Source: Zingiber officinale (taxonomy: Eukaryota; Streptophyta; Magnoliopsida; Zingiberales; Zingiberaceae). Taken from it: a stretch of 64,000 nucleotides of DNA. The notes beneath the pieces are model-generated. The model made no database searches and was not told where the DNA came from. It saw nothing but the letters and a program-made list of their open reading frames with translations. The stretch lies in contig NC_055988.1 in the NCBI RefSeq assembly GCF_018446385.1, positions 161,646,209-161,710,208 on the forward strand, read 5' to 3'. Positions 45,103 to 56,224 of the stretch are shown here, piece after piece (the stretch's first letter is position 1; the number at the start of each line of letters is the position of its first letter). The translations under genes and the position numbers were made by a program.

Positions 45103-46560
45103 GGCCCGAAACTAATTACGGGCCTTGCCGCTTGCTCCCGACTACATCCCACAGCATGTACCTCTAGACGACGCTCATGAGACTTTCGTGCCCTGGCGGA
45201 ATCTGCACCAGTGGGCCCTCTAGAAATCAAGCCGATCTCTCGGACGTCCGTGTTGCCCCGATTTTCAACCTCCCTGACTTCCCCCCGCTCCTGGTTGTGA
45301 CCGGGCTGCTGATTCCTTTGTCTGGCAAGATCAGGCTGAGGCCGGCTAGGTTGGCCTACCCCGGCTGCGTCCTGTTGGCTGGCCAGTATCCTTTGTTGAG
45401 TCCCGGGTGTGATTTCGGGTGGAGGTAGGCCTAGCTCAGCGTCACGCCGAGAATCTCAGACGAACTGAAAGTAGTCACTAGTGGCATGGGTGTGGGAGCG
45501 ATGGTAAGTGTGGTAGCGCGGTCCCCATGACCCAGACCTTAGGGCTTGAACAGCTGCTACACGCAAAGTCGATCGGGTATCCAGACCGGGGCCAAAGGGG
45601 GGTCGAGCGTCCTGAGTACGCGGAAGAAGTTGGCCTAGCGGCTATGGTGGCTTCTTTTCTAGTTTGTTGGCGGAAGTAGACACCTTGTCTGCTTTCCGTC
45701 GAGCAGTTTGAGCCTCCTTCACATTGATGTAGCTGGCAGCCTTTCCCAGCATCTCGTCGAAGTTCTTTACAGGATCTCGAATGAGGTTCCGGAAGAACTC
45801 TCTCTCTACCAATCCATGAGAGAAAGCGCTCATCAATATTTCGAAGGTGGCTGATAGAACGTCCTGAGCTACTTGGTTGAAATGCTTAATATAACTTCGT
45901 AAGGGCTCAGCTGACCCTTGCTTGAGCGCGAAGAGATAGTGATCTGTCTTTTGGTACTTCCTGCTACTGGCGAAGTGGCGCAGGAAGACTGTCTTGAAAT
46001 CATAGAAACAAGTGATGGACTCGTTCGACAACCTGTCAAACCATTTTTGTGTTGAGCCAAATAAAGTATTAAGGAACACTCGGCACTTGATAACATTACT
46101 ATACTGATGCAACGGGGCAGCGTTCCTAAACTTATGGAGATGATCTTCCGAGTCCTGACTACCATCATATTCACCGATAGTAGGAGACCTGCATCCCTTA
46201 GGTAACTTTCACTGAGCACCTTTGTAGAGAAGGGCACTTGCTCTTCAGGATCCATTCTGAGCTTCTCTTTGAGAACTATAGCTTTACCCTTCTTAGAATC
46301 CCTGGGTGAGGAGCTTTCTGCCTTAGAAGCTTGTGGTTGCTCTTTCTTATTATAAGCGCTTGGAACCTTGTGATGGTAATCGAGGCCTGACTCTCAATAG
46401 AAGGCCGAGGGAAACTCCTCGGGCCCCTCTATCAGAAGTGTGGGTTGGCTCCTTAGAAATTGCAGGCATCTTGTAAAGTCGAGAAACGGTGGTCTGCTTC
46501 TCGGAGGCTACTCGCCTCTTGGTTTTTTGTACATCTCGTATTCTCCTGCTGTCATGGTTA
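45103..46560 (-). pseudogene. Tat2 gag remnant
   Basis: 45642-46112 reads KCRVFLNTLFGSTQKWFDRL, FLRHFASSRKYQKTDHYLFALKQ and FSHGLVEREFFRNLIRDP, the gag capsid domain. 46113-46255 lies in another frame. A gag-like start is at about 46557. The C-terminal part to 45103 is decayed. Confidence 0.82.
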
Positions 46561-46612
46561 CGTTGATTCTACCGGTGTCCTCCATCCTTTCGCTCTAGAA
46601 TAGGCAAAGAAG

Positions 46613-46630
46613 TTCCCACAAACGACGCCA
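46613..46630 (-). promoter_or_regulatory. Primer-binding site of Tat2
   Basis: Minus strand TGGCGTCGTTTGTGGGAA, differing by a few bases from the Tat1 site, three bases inside the LTR. Confidence 0.7.
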
Positions 46631-46633
46631 AAT

Positions 46634-47662
46634 TGATCCTGTTCGGAGTCTGAGTCAAACGAAGGTCGGATGAAGTGTAGCTGGCATTGACGGGGAGGAG
46701 ACTATGATGCTGCGGTCACACGAACCGGACCCCCATGTGGCCCAGAAGAACTGCTGTGCTTGCGGCAACGGTACTAGACCTCTGCACACACTCCGATAAG
46801 CACATGAAACATTTGAGACCAAGAACCAGGGAAAAAGTCCCCGGAGCAGACCCTCCGACGCTCAAGTCAAGTACTTTTCCCCCAGAAGAACAGTGTACGA
46901 AGGAAAAAGAAAAGTAGACAAGGTTACGAGTGAGCGTACCTGCACAAGGGAGAGAACGCCTCTTTTTATATGACAATACGTATCTTCTAGAGACTGACCC
47001 CTGTCAGAGGATGTCGGGTGTCAGGATTTGTCGAGTGGTGGAGGACACGTAGCCTTCTCCTACAGACTGAAGGAAGGTTCTACTTGCAAATGATCCTAAC
47101 TGCTGGAATATTCCCTAACATACAGCAGATATTCTCTGACAGGTGGTTACGATTCCCTGATCTATTGTCACATAGTGTCTTCTATCCTGCCCGAGTGCGA
47201 TTAAAAACAGCCTTGGTTGGTCCATTGGGTGTTGATGAACAGACTGATCGGGCCCCTTCTACCGTCCTTTACGATCCTGATCCTACCGAGGGTGATAAGT
47301 TGCTCACGTGGGCCAGCTTGACAACCCCTAATCGGTAAAGTCAAGTCGGGTTTGGTCTTGACCGCGCTTCCTGTCGTAGCCCTGATTTCTCGACCGGCGG
47401 ACCCCTCCCTGACTTCATACATCGGCTGGCCCCGAGTGGGTTCACTCTATATATCGACTGTCACATTTCCTTATCTTCTGACTGCCACGCCCCCTTGACT
47501 TCTGGTTGTCACGTCCCCTTGACTTATGACTGCCGCATCCTCTTGACTTCTAACTGTCACGTTCTCTTGACTTCTGACTATCGTGTCCTCTTGACCTCTG
47601 ACTGTCACGTCCTCTTGACTTCTGACTGTCACGCTCCCTTGACCAGATCTTACTACTATGCA
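46634..47662 (-). repeat. Tat2 5' LTR (about 1.03 kb)
   Basis: The inner end TGATCCTGTTCGGAG parallels the Tat1 LTR TGATCCTGTCTGAAC. The outer end is placed at CTTACTACTATGCA by analogy with CTTACTACCGGATCA; the partner LTR is missing, so it is not proven. A minus-strand TATA (CATATAAAAAG) lies at about 46967-46976. Confidence 0.7.
47475..47642. repeat. 24-bp minisatellite, seven units
   Basis: CTTCTGACTGTCACGTCCTCTTGA-like units with variation, at the outer part of the Tat2 LTR. As 24 is divisible by three, an 8-aa repeat (VRSQEDVT) appears open on the minus strand; I do not take it as a gene. Confidence 0.9.
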
Positions 47663-47952
47663 CTGTATAAGTGTTGTAAACATGAAGTTAATTGAATGGT
47701 TTGCTATGGAAAAGAAAGAGTGGCCAATGCGTACTAAATTTTCAGACTATGCATAGCAAAGGTGTTTTTGGAGCAGGTTGTGTTGAGGGATGGATTGCTA
47801 CCTAAGCATCGATTTACTTGGTGAATGTTGGCCCATGGATGATTGAGGATAGCGGACACGATGACTTAAGTCGTACAAGATATGTTCCCTATGCAAAAAA
47901 AACAAGATGAGTTGTAAGGCACATCTACTTTCGTTACGTTGCTCCATCATAA
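47663..47952. other. No feature recognised
   Basis: Flank of Tat2; a short stretch (47760-47870) reads like a decayed coding segment but no family is recognisable. Confidence 0.4.
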
Positions 47953-48310
47953 GAGCATCCGCAACGCTAATTCATTATAACATCCATCACCTCATCAAAA
48001 AGTATGGGGTCCACTGTCATATACTCATTATAACAACATATCCCTTTCACTCATATCCCTTTTAATATTAACACTCATTATTTATGGGTCCCATCATCTA
48101 CTTATTTATCTCTTTTATTAATTTTTTAAATAATATTAAAAATTTTATAATTTAAAAAAGAAAAAAAATATTAAAAATTAAGAGAGAGGGTGTTCAAGAA
48201 CACCCTCTCTCCTCTCTCTTGTGAGTGGGCATTATAATGCTCACTCATAATGAAAAGAAGATGTTAAATGGATATTATAATATTCTTTTAACACCTCATT
48301 GAGGATGCTC
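47953..48310. mobile_element. PIF/Harbinger (Tourist)-like MITE, 358 bp
   Basis: TIR GAGCATCCGCAACG and its inverse (CATTGAGGATGCTC). Flanks TAA and TAC, close to a 3-bp TWA duplication. A 28-bp hairpin (AGAGAGGGTGTTC / GAACACCCTCTCT) sits at about 48185-48212. No ORF. Confidence 0.75.
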
Positions 48311-49013
48311 TACGGAAGTTATGGGATCAGGTGAGGCGTTAGTTGGAATTTTGACATCAAATATATTCTGTGCAGCAGCTATCCAGGGCCCTCCAAAAAT
48401 GGCATCGAGGCAATGGTTGGCTAACAAAGGCACACTATTTGGCAGTCTTTTTGTATGGTTTACTTTTTGTATGGTTTACCTCTTGTGGTAAGGACAGAAT
48501 AAGAGCAGGTTTGTAGGGGTGGTACCGTGTGTAGAGGAGTTGTGCCGTAAAGTGCCGATTTTTATTTTTTTTGATTCGTAGACGTTTAGAGTTTGCATTT
48601 GTTCCGATTTGTTGATGTCGTGTAACGAATGATGTGCCCTTGCGTGGTTGTGCTAGCCCGCAAAGGTTATCATGTTTATGTGGTTGCGTGGGTCATGCCT
48701 TCTTGTGTGGACTGTTTTGCCCGTAAGGTTTAGAGATACTTTTCGTTTTGGTTTCTAGACGTTTAGAGTCTATATTGATTCGATCATTGAGATCTTTATC
48801 TATATTGATCTTTTGAGAAAAAAAAAATACGGATTAATACATTTCTACGCACAAAATCTAAATCCGATTAATTAAGTCTATGATTAAACATCAATTAAAT
48901 CACGTACTTTATTGAACTTATCCATAATGACAATACTCGTGTTATAACTTTAACATGTATGGATCGGAGAATCAAATCCCAACAATTTATACATTGCCTG
49001 ATCGAGAAGATGA
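48311..49013. other. Intergenic, includes the transporter 3' flank
   Basis: 48311-48890 has two GTAGACGTTTAGAGT-like repeats (48578, 48757) but no gene. 48890-49013 is the likely 3' UTR of the minus-strand transporter. Confidence 0.45.
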
Positions 49014-51106
49014 TTAAGAGTGTGTATCGTTGTCCATTGCGCTGCCCTCCTCCATCGTCTTCCCCGCTGACGCAGCCTCCGTCGCCTTGGCAGTGTCGTA
49101 GGTAGCGTGCAGGCCCACGAAGAAGTAGTATAGCAGCAGCAATACCGTCCATATGCCGAACCGCATGAACGACTTCCCGTCGATCGAGCCCAACAAGAAT
49201 ATATTGATGGCGATGGACGCCGACGGCAGCCAGGGTACCAGCGGCACCCCCCACAACCTCGGCTGCCTCGCCTGCGGCACCCACCACCACAGTCCCGCCG
49301 TGGCCAGCAGCCACGCCGGAACCGTCACCACGTACGCCACCCACCCCTTGTCGGTCGCCGCCCAGTAGACCGCCGTCGCGATGGAGGAGGCCAGGATGAG
49401 CAGGAGGAAGCCGACCAATTTGGCCCGGTCTGCGCTCGACGTCTGGCCGCTGACGTAATAGCGGCGCACGAGGAGGGCAAGGGCCACGAGCATGAAGATG
49501 AAGAGCGTGGAGATGGAGAGGAGGTTGGCGAGGATGCCGAGGTCGGTGAAGAAGGCGATTACGGCGGTGGCGACGAGCATGACGACGGTGGCGTTGATGG
49601 GGGTGCCGGTGCGGGGATGGACGTGGGCTAACCAAGGCGGCATCATGTGTGTCCGGGCCATGTGGGTCAAGTAGCGGGCCTGGCCGACGGCGGAGACGAG
49701 GAGCACGGTGGTCATGCCCTTGAGCGCCCCGAAGGCGACGATGTACTTGGCCCAGTTCATGCCCACGTTCTGGAAGGCCACCGAAAAGGGGGCGTGGGGA
49801 TCGATGTTGCCGTACGGCTGCATCAGACAGAGCGTGATGGCCATCGCGCAGTAGGCGAGCGTGGTGATGGACATGGAGCACACGAGGCCGATGGGGATGT
49901 CGCGCGCTGGGTTCTTGGTCTCCTCCGCCATGGTGGACACCGCGTCGAAGCCGACGTAGGCGAAGAAGAGCACGGCGGAGGCGTGGAAGATGCCGCGGGC
50001 CCCGAAGTGGAAGAAGTCGTCGAGGTTGGAGGATTTGGCCTTGGTGAGGCCGGCGACGATGACGAAGAGGATGACGACCACATGGAGGATGGAGGCGATG
50101 TAATTGAAGCGGGAAGTGCCCTTGGTGCTCACCGCCGCCACCAGGCAGACGATGGCGATGACGACGACGGCGATTGGGTCGAGGTGGCTGTAGTCGGAGG
50201 CTAGGGCGGTGGCGTGGATGAGGAAGTCGTTGGGCTGGTGGTTGAGCAGAGTGGCGAAGTAGGACGTCCAGGAGCGGGCCACGGCCGCCCCGCCGATCAC
50301 GTACTCCAGTAGGATGTTGCCGGCGGCGACGAACGCCACGAAGTCCCCCAACTCGACCCTCAGATACGAAAACGACCCACCTGCGCACCACCATCAATGG
50401 CATTAATCACAACCCGTCAATAATCTTGCAAGCACGTTACCGATCACCATCAATGACCTAACAAAAGTAAACAAATCGAAGCGGGAGGGATTTCATGTGT
50501 TGAAATTGTGGACTGCGTGTGCAAGACAAATTGCAATTCATTGATTATCTTTCTTCTTCTTCTGTTTTTTTTTTCGAGGGGAAGATCGGCGGGATGCCTA
50601 TCAAGGACATGAAAATTGAAGAAAGAATGATGTTTGATATCGTCGGAGTTTCGATCGAATTGAGAAATACCGGCGACGGGGATCTCGACGGCGAACTCCG
50701 TGTAGCAGAAGACCGAGAGCATGGCGGAGATGCCTGACACGACGTAAGAGAGGACGACGGCGGGGCCGACGACGCTGTTGGCCTCCTGGCCGGTGAGGAC
50801 GAAGATGCCGGAGCCGATGACGGCGCCGATGCCGAACCACATGAGGTCCCACCAGTTGAGGTTCTTCTTCATCTCGTGGCCGCTGCGCTCGCGCACCTCG
50901 TGCAGCTCCGCGTGCTCCTGCGACCGGGAGAACAGCCGGTCCCGGAGGCGCGGCCCCGTCTGCCTGAGCGACCGCATGTAGCTCTCCCAGCTCTGGAACG
51001 TCTCCTCCGGGAAGAAGTCATCCTTCGTGCAGGAACACCCTCGGCGACGCTTCACCGCCACCACCACTCCGCCGGCAGCATCACTCTCGCCTTCCTCTGT
51101 TCCCAT
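49014..51106 (-). CDS. CAT1: Cationic amino acid transporter, CAT1-like (complete, two exons)
   Basis: Proton-coupled uptake of basic amino acids by a plasma-membrane carrier of the APC superfamily is the family role; the substrate is inferred. Exon 1 is 50671-51106 and exon 2 is 49014-50380, with a 290-bp GT-AG intron (50381-50670, phase 1). Spliced length is 1803 nt, 600 aa, close to the ~590-600 aa of plant CATs. Seen: cytosolic N-terminus with RRRGCSCTKDDFFPEETFQS, SGHEMKKNLNWWDLMWFG, then about 14 hydrophobic helices starting with GIGAVIGSGIFVLTG. The start at 51106 fits the family N-terminus; an in-frame ATG at 51256 is likely in the leader, which contains a possible 73-bp intron. No break is seen. 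The clade (CAT1/5/8) is firm, the exact paralogue less so. Exons are GC-rich, unlike the neighbouring DNA. Confidence 0.95.
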
Positions 51107-51131
51107 GCTGCTTCCTCTTCTCCTCGCGGAT

Positions 51132-51204
51132 CTGAAGAATCGAATTGAAAAAAGATTAAATAACAAAGAGATCGATGATAAAGGATTGAAATTTTGGCAT
51201 CTAC
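51132..51204 (-). other. Possible 5' UTR intron of the transporter
   Basis: Minus strand GGTCG|GTAGAT donor and a T-rich ATTCTTCAG acceptor, 25 bp before the start codon. If spliced it removes the in-frame link to the upstream ATG at 51256 and supports 51106. At 73 bp it is near the minimum for plants. Unproven. Confidence 0.4.
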
Positions 51205-51256
51205 CGACCGACGGCGGATTCGGAATCTCCGCTCCAGAGATAAGCGCAAGGGACAA

Positions 51257-53320
51257 GAATCGGAAGCCGGCCTGGAAATCCTTCCTCTTGTTTAATGGCT
51301 GTATAAAGCCAATGAGATAGATGTGAATTTGAATATTCCAACTTTTATTTTCATTTTATTTATTTATTTATTGTGTAAGATTGAATAATTAATGATGTCG
51401 ACTTTTTTTGAATCTTTGTTAGTTATACAACCCAAAGAGACAAATTATATACTTAGAAAGAATAAATTACACCAAACTATATTTTTCTGTTTATCTACTT
51501 AGAAAAAAAATAATAGAAGAATCATCTTTAAATTTATTTTATTTGATTTTCATGTCCATCCAAATTGAGTGGAATTAATTTTCTGTCCTCTCAAATTAAC
51601 TCTGACTAGTAAAAAGATGAATTTTGATCCAACTGATTTCATAGTGAAATTGGTAATCTTAAAATTGTTGTGAAGCCGTGGACGTGTGATCGTGGCGAGG
51701 CTACAGGGAAGCCATGAGTCTACGGCATTGACGAGTTCATTTAGATGTGACCGCGAGATTCTTTGTTCCTTTTTTATTTTATTTTATTTTATAATTTTTT
51801 TTAATTATTGGTTCATTTTCTTCATTTGTCTCCCAGTCAAAGTAAATAGGATATCAATTGAGTCTGCCAGACGCTGCGACTCACATTTCAATAGCGTGCT
51901 AGTTTGTATAAGGATGCAAAATGTGATAAGATTTCAGCACCCATATTTTAAGTTTAAGGATAAATCTTGACTTGGGTGAATACTAAACCATTAGATTAGT
52001 TGGAGTCAATGATCCGATCAATTGGAAGATGTTGCCAATCCATTGGTAATCTAAGTCAACTAAGGACTGAATCGCGAAGAAAATATTTTTTAGGAGCTGA
52101 ATCGATAGAACAATTGATTAGACAAGTTGAGTCAACATACATTATCCCAATACATTTGACGCACTTTATCAAAAAATGTACTACAATTTTACCTCAAACT
52201 CTTGCCTATGAAAGCATATGATCGTTCACTTGGAACATAATTGCATCAATATTACTATATTAGTGTCACCCCAACAGTGTTCTCTGTGATCTTTGCATGT
52301 TTTACCATTTTAATGGGATTCCCTTTGATTATATTGTACGTGTGTGATGTGCTTGTGTGTATGCATGTGTTTATGCATAAACGTGTGTATGCATGCGTAA
52401 ATGGGTTGCTTGGCTCAAGTCAGAATGCGGCGGGGCACAATCGACTAGTTTTGTTGACCATGTCATAGCCGAATATTTTGACCACTGAATTTAGTTTTCA
52501 ATAATAGGAACTATAAATGAGATAGGCGTTGACTGTCGACAAGAAATTGACTTTCAAAAAAAGAATAAATTCTGTGCAATTAGTGTACAAGGAGCATATG
52601 ATTAATACAAGTTAGAATTTAAATGCCCTCTTTCAACTCTGGACTTCCAACTTTGACTTATAAATTGGTGGTCTTGAATCTTATCAAAAAAAAAAAACTC
52701 CAATATATCCAAATGCCTAAGAATAAATAAAATCCTTCTCTCGCTTAACATTTCAATGGAAGAGGACCGATAGGCTGCTTGAGCAGAACTTTCACAAGTT
52801 AACGATTTGTTTAATTTTCAAAACAAAATTTTTGACGATTCTATCCATGAAATTAGGTGTTGGCTTTTAGTAGGATTGTATTAGATGATGGTTTAGAAAG
52901 AAAAGTGATCATGCACCGAGAAATAATCCCTCTTTAGGTCAACATTCTCTTCCTACGTGGCCCGACTACTCCACATCACAGCCAGCATTCCTCTCGACTC
53001 GATCAAACCTAAGCACCTTTTGTTGTGGAGAGGTCAATACTGCTGGGGCGGTTAGACACCTCCACCTAACATTTAGAGTGCTCGACAACTTGAGCACCTT
53101 TCTTAGTCTCCAAAATGTTTGGTGGCCCGAGATCGAGCTCAGTCTCGAATATCCTAACCAGCTCAACAATGCAAGTCCCTGATATAACTCTACATCTCCG
53201 GCCACTTCCATGACTTGGCTTCGCAAGTCCATTAAGACCCTCGGTCTTCCAAATCCCTCCTATGGCTCGGCCCTTTGAAATGCCCTATGCAATTCGATGC
53301 TCAAGCTTTGTACTAACCCT
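51257..53320. other. Intergenic; transporter promoter side and unassigned DNA
   Basis: 51290-51330 includes a weak minus-strand TTTATAC. 51330-52940 is AT-rich, with a TGTGTGTATGCATG stretch at 52335-52395. 52940-53320 is less AT-rich with no recognisable domain; the minus-strand open frame 52966-53232 has no family signature and is not called. Confidence 0.4.
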
Positions 53321-53324
53321 CCCC

Positions 53325-54671
53325 GACAAGCATCCTAGGCTTTAATTTATGCAATCATACCCAAAGAATATAATTTTGATGTTTGATAATATTTAAGTTA
53401 AGACTAATGAAATGAGATCTCATTTGTGCGATGAGTGTGCAGAGAAAAGTATTTGTAAGTTGAAGACCGGAAGTAAGGTAAGGAAAATATAAAAAGATCA
53501 AGGGTCAGATTCTTAGGGAAAAAATATATATAAGAAAGTCAAAAACCTGATTCTTGGCAAAAAGAGGAACTTGAGCATATCGTGGATCGGATGCGAAGGT
53601 GGATGGAGACCTAGAGATGAGAAAACTCCAGTCACGAAAGTCCAAAGAACAAGAAATTCATCTCACATCAAGAACTTGGGAACGAGGGTGGAGATGCTTA
53701 GGTGAATTCAACCTTAAAATGGTTGACAAAAGAGGATCAGTCAATTGATCCATACATCAATATACTTGGGAAAAATAAAATGAAGAATTTAGATCGAACT
53801 ATTAGTCGATTGATTATTACATCAATCGATTCATATCAATATAGAACCAAACAGAATTGAATCAAACTCGCATATCCAATTTGACTAATGAGATTAGTCA
53901 ACTGATTCCGATATGAAGTGAATAGAAGCAAGTCGATTTCTCCTGACTTATTATACAAGTCGAATGATGGTTTACATCAGTCTGTTGATGTCAATTGAAA
54001 TTAAACAAAAGTGAGTCAGATTCGCTTGTTTAATTTGACTAATTGAATTAGTCAAATGATGATTTATATCAATCGACTGTTGTTCAAATTATCGACAAAA
54101 TTAGATAAATTTTAGAAAAGTTAATAGTCATTCAACAACATGAATAGTTGTGGAAGACTTTATCAATTGACTGATGATGTACAACAACCAATAGATTTAT
54201 GAAATAAAGGTCTTAATCAAGGATTTATATAAAAGCAAAACGGAATAGTTGAAGGGTTAGAGCTCTCATCTTAAGTCAAGGTTTTCGTGCAGCACTCATT
54301 GCTGAGAAGTTCTAGAGCTCAACTTCCATCTTTGATGTAAGGATTTTGAAGAGAAAGAAGCATACATCTATCAAGCAAATCATTGTAATCCCTTCTTGTT
54401 TCATCTCCTTTTGCATTGTGTTGTAAGACTATTGTAGAAGATTTCTCAGTCTTCGGTTTTGTTTTGAGAATGATAAAATTATTATTGGTGGTAGATCTCT
54501 AGGGATAGGTCTTGAATTAGTTGTCTTAACAGTCGGATACCAAATAAAATAATTTTGTTAACATTGTGTGTGTGCTGAGTTTGTTGTGTCTTCAAGTTTT
54601 TGTTGTGTAAGTTCAATCAATGAAGTGATGAAAGCTATTTAACCCCTATTCTATTTCACAACATCCTAACA
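53325..54671 (+). repeat. LTR relic (about 1.35 kb)
   Basis: TTTGATGTTTGATAATATT near the start and CACAACATCCTAACA at the end fit the LTR families here. TTTATATAAAAGC lies at 54223-54235. ATCAATCGATTCAT and similar pseudo-palindromes cover 53740-54180. The U5 part has ACAGTCGGATACCAAATAAAA. The start is approximate. Confidence 0.55.
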
Positions 54672-54736
54672 GTTTCATCTCTCATGACTTCTTACTACAA
54701 AACCAAGCCTGCCCTTAGATGTAGTCCGATCAAAAT

Positions 54737-55305
54737 TGTTAGGACCCATGCGAGCTAGAGAGAGTGAATAACTCTGATCGTTTCGTCTCGATCTTGTGCT
54801 TGTCGTTTGAATGTGTAGTAGAAACCTCTATTCAAACTCGACTCCATATGGACAACACTTGAATTTTACTTGATATCCACCTCCTTAAGGCGATTAATCC
54901 AAGGATTCACTCCTTACTCACAACTTCCACTAAAAACCTCCTTCTCAAAAATCTTTCGGAGACAAAGAAGTCTCTTACAAGCTTGAGCATAAGAATACAA
55001 TAAGAAACTAGAATGCAAAGACAAATGAAATTAAAAATGATTTTACAATCAAAACCTTATTTTACATGATCTTTTTTGTTTTAAAATGGCCTCCAGGGCG
55101 TAACACAGATGGTGAGTGCATGATATCTCTGGCGTAATGTTCAGGGGTCGATTCTCAGAAACTGACGACCTGGGGTTTACCCCGCCATGTGCCTATGGCC
55201 TGTGTACCTGCATCAACCTCCCTCCATATCCGTAGGGTCGGCACTAGGGGGCCGCTAAGGTAGTGGATCTACCTTTTTTTTTGTTGCTTTAAAATGTCTC
55301 TTATT
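54737..55305 (-). repeat. LTR end fragment carrying the SINE
   Basis: Minus strand ends CGCATGGGTCCTAACA, parallel to the LTR end at 25735. TATCCACCTC...TAATCCAAGGAT also matches 25868-25902. Cut on the right by element A. Confidence 0.6.
55089..55287 (+). mobile_element. SINE (about 199 bp), TSD tttaaaatg
   Basis: Flanked by TTTAAAATG at 55080-55088 and 55288-55296. The 5' part has box A-like TGGTGAGTGCATG and, about 30 bp on, box B-like GGGGTCGATTCTC, the internal RNA polymerase III promoter of tRNA-derived SINEs. The 3' end is GATCTACC followed by a T-run and GTTGC. Known: some plant SINEs (Au type) end in oligo-T rather than poly-A. No ORF; it would rely on a LINE for mobility. Confidence 0.85.
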
Positions 55306-56147
55306 TGTAAGAACCCCGTAGTGGTTTTGATGTGGTCAACCAAGTCAAATTAGGTCCTGTTGGTATTTAACCCTTGTGTCTAAGTGTGTAGGAACTTAGA
55401 CGCATAAGAAGTCGAGCAAAAGATGCAGCTAGCGAGAAAGACGGCACGAGAGAGAGCAGACAGGCTCGGTGCATCCGAAAGATGAGGTGTTGCGGAAAAG
55501 TACGCGGGCAGGCGAGAAGAAGGCGCGCGACGTTTCCGAGGGACGAGAAGCCGGAGCAGAAGACTGCTCGAAGGTTGAAAATTGGGTTCGAGTGAGCCCT
55601 ATTCTGGATGGTCAAGATCACCCAAGCAAGCGGAACCGGAGTGAAAGACCCGGACCAATGCGAGCGAAACCTGAGCAGAAGACCCGGACTCTGGGCGCTC
55701 GGAACCCTTCTGGGCGCCTGGATCTAGTTTTTGATCTGGAACCCGACATGACGCGTTTTGTTACGATAGGGATAAAAGTTTATTCCCCCCAGGTGCTTGG
55801 AACCCTTCCAGGCACTCCGACTAGGGCTATAAATATAGCCCTGGTCCCAGAATCTTAGATAGAACACTTATAATCAATTCTTTTCTTGTTTAGCTTTGTA
55901 ATTGTATGCTTCAACGTTGTAAGAGGATACTCCGCCCAGAGGAGAATCTTAGTATGATTTTCAAGGTCTTGGATTTACAATCCCCTGATTGTAAACCAAG
56001 TAAATTCAGTGCCTCCTTTTCTTAATTAGTTTCCTAATTTCATTTATGCAAGTGTTAGTTTTAATTATGCTGTAAAGCTCGAGAAGGGGTTGCATTTTAT
56101 TTTTGCAGGGCAGTTGACTCCCTCATGTCAGCTGATAAGAGTCCTAC
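55306..56147 (+). repeat. Element A 5' LTR (842 bp)
   Basis: Starts TGTAAGAACCCC and ends GAGTCCTACA. CTATAAATATAG at about 55828 is the likely TATA box. Shares the TCTAAGTGTG...GAGCAAAAGATGCAGCTAGCGAG core with the other LTRs of the family. Confidence 0.9.
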
Positions 56148-56224
56148 AAGTGGTATTAGAGAAAGGTTCGCTTCAGAAGGACCAACCTCTAACTGAATCA
56201 AAATCAATGGTCGGACCACCAAAG

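Larger units (their letters stand above)
34465..47662 (-). mobile_element. Second Tat-lineage element (Tat2), old, left end missing
   Basis: Minus-strand order: 5' LTR (46634-47662), primer-binding site, gag, protease, RT, RNase H, integrase, then an opposite-strand aORF directly after. Interrupted by a gag-only LTR element (38663-42320) and a solo LTR (43844-45097). No 3' LTR is found. Only about 190 bp lie between integrase and the aORF, with no tandem array, unlike Tat1. Frames are short and full of stops. Confidence 0.88.

Noticed and set aside
47471..47683. 8-aa repeat protein on the minus strand
   Set aside because: A by-product of a 24-bp minisatellite, not evidence of a gene.
49647..50204. 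185-codon plus-strand frame opposite the transporter
   Set aside because: Gly/Asp/Val/His-rich shadow of GC-rich coding DNA, not a recognisable protein.
48895..50403. 502-codon open frame on the minus strand overlapping the transporter
   Set aside because: It is an alternate frame of GC-rich exon 2, dominated by Arg/His/Pro/Gly, with no domain. The CAT frame explains the sequence fully.
53325..54671. A host gene starting at the TATATAAAAG at 54226
   Set aside because: The context is the promoter and U5 region of an LTR relic; no coding frame follows.
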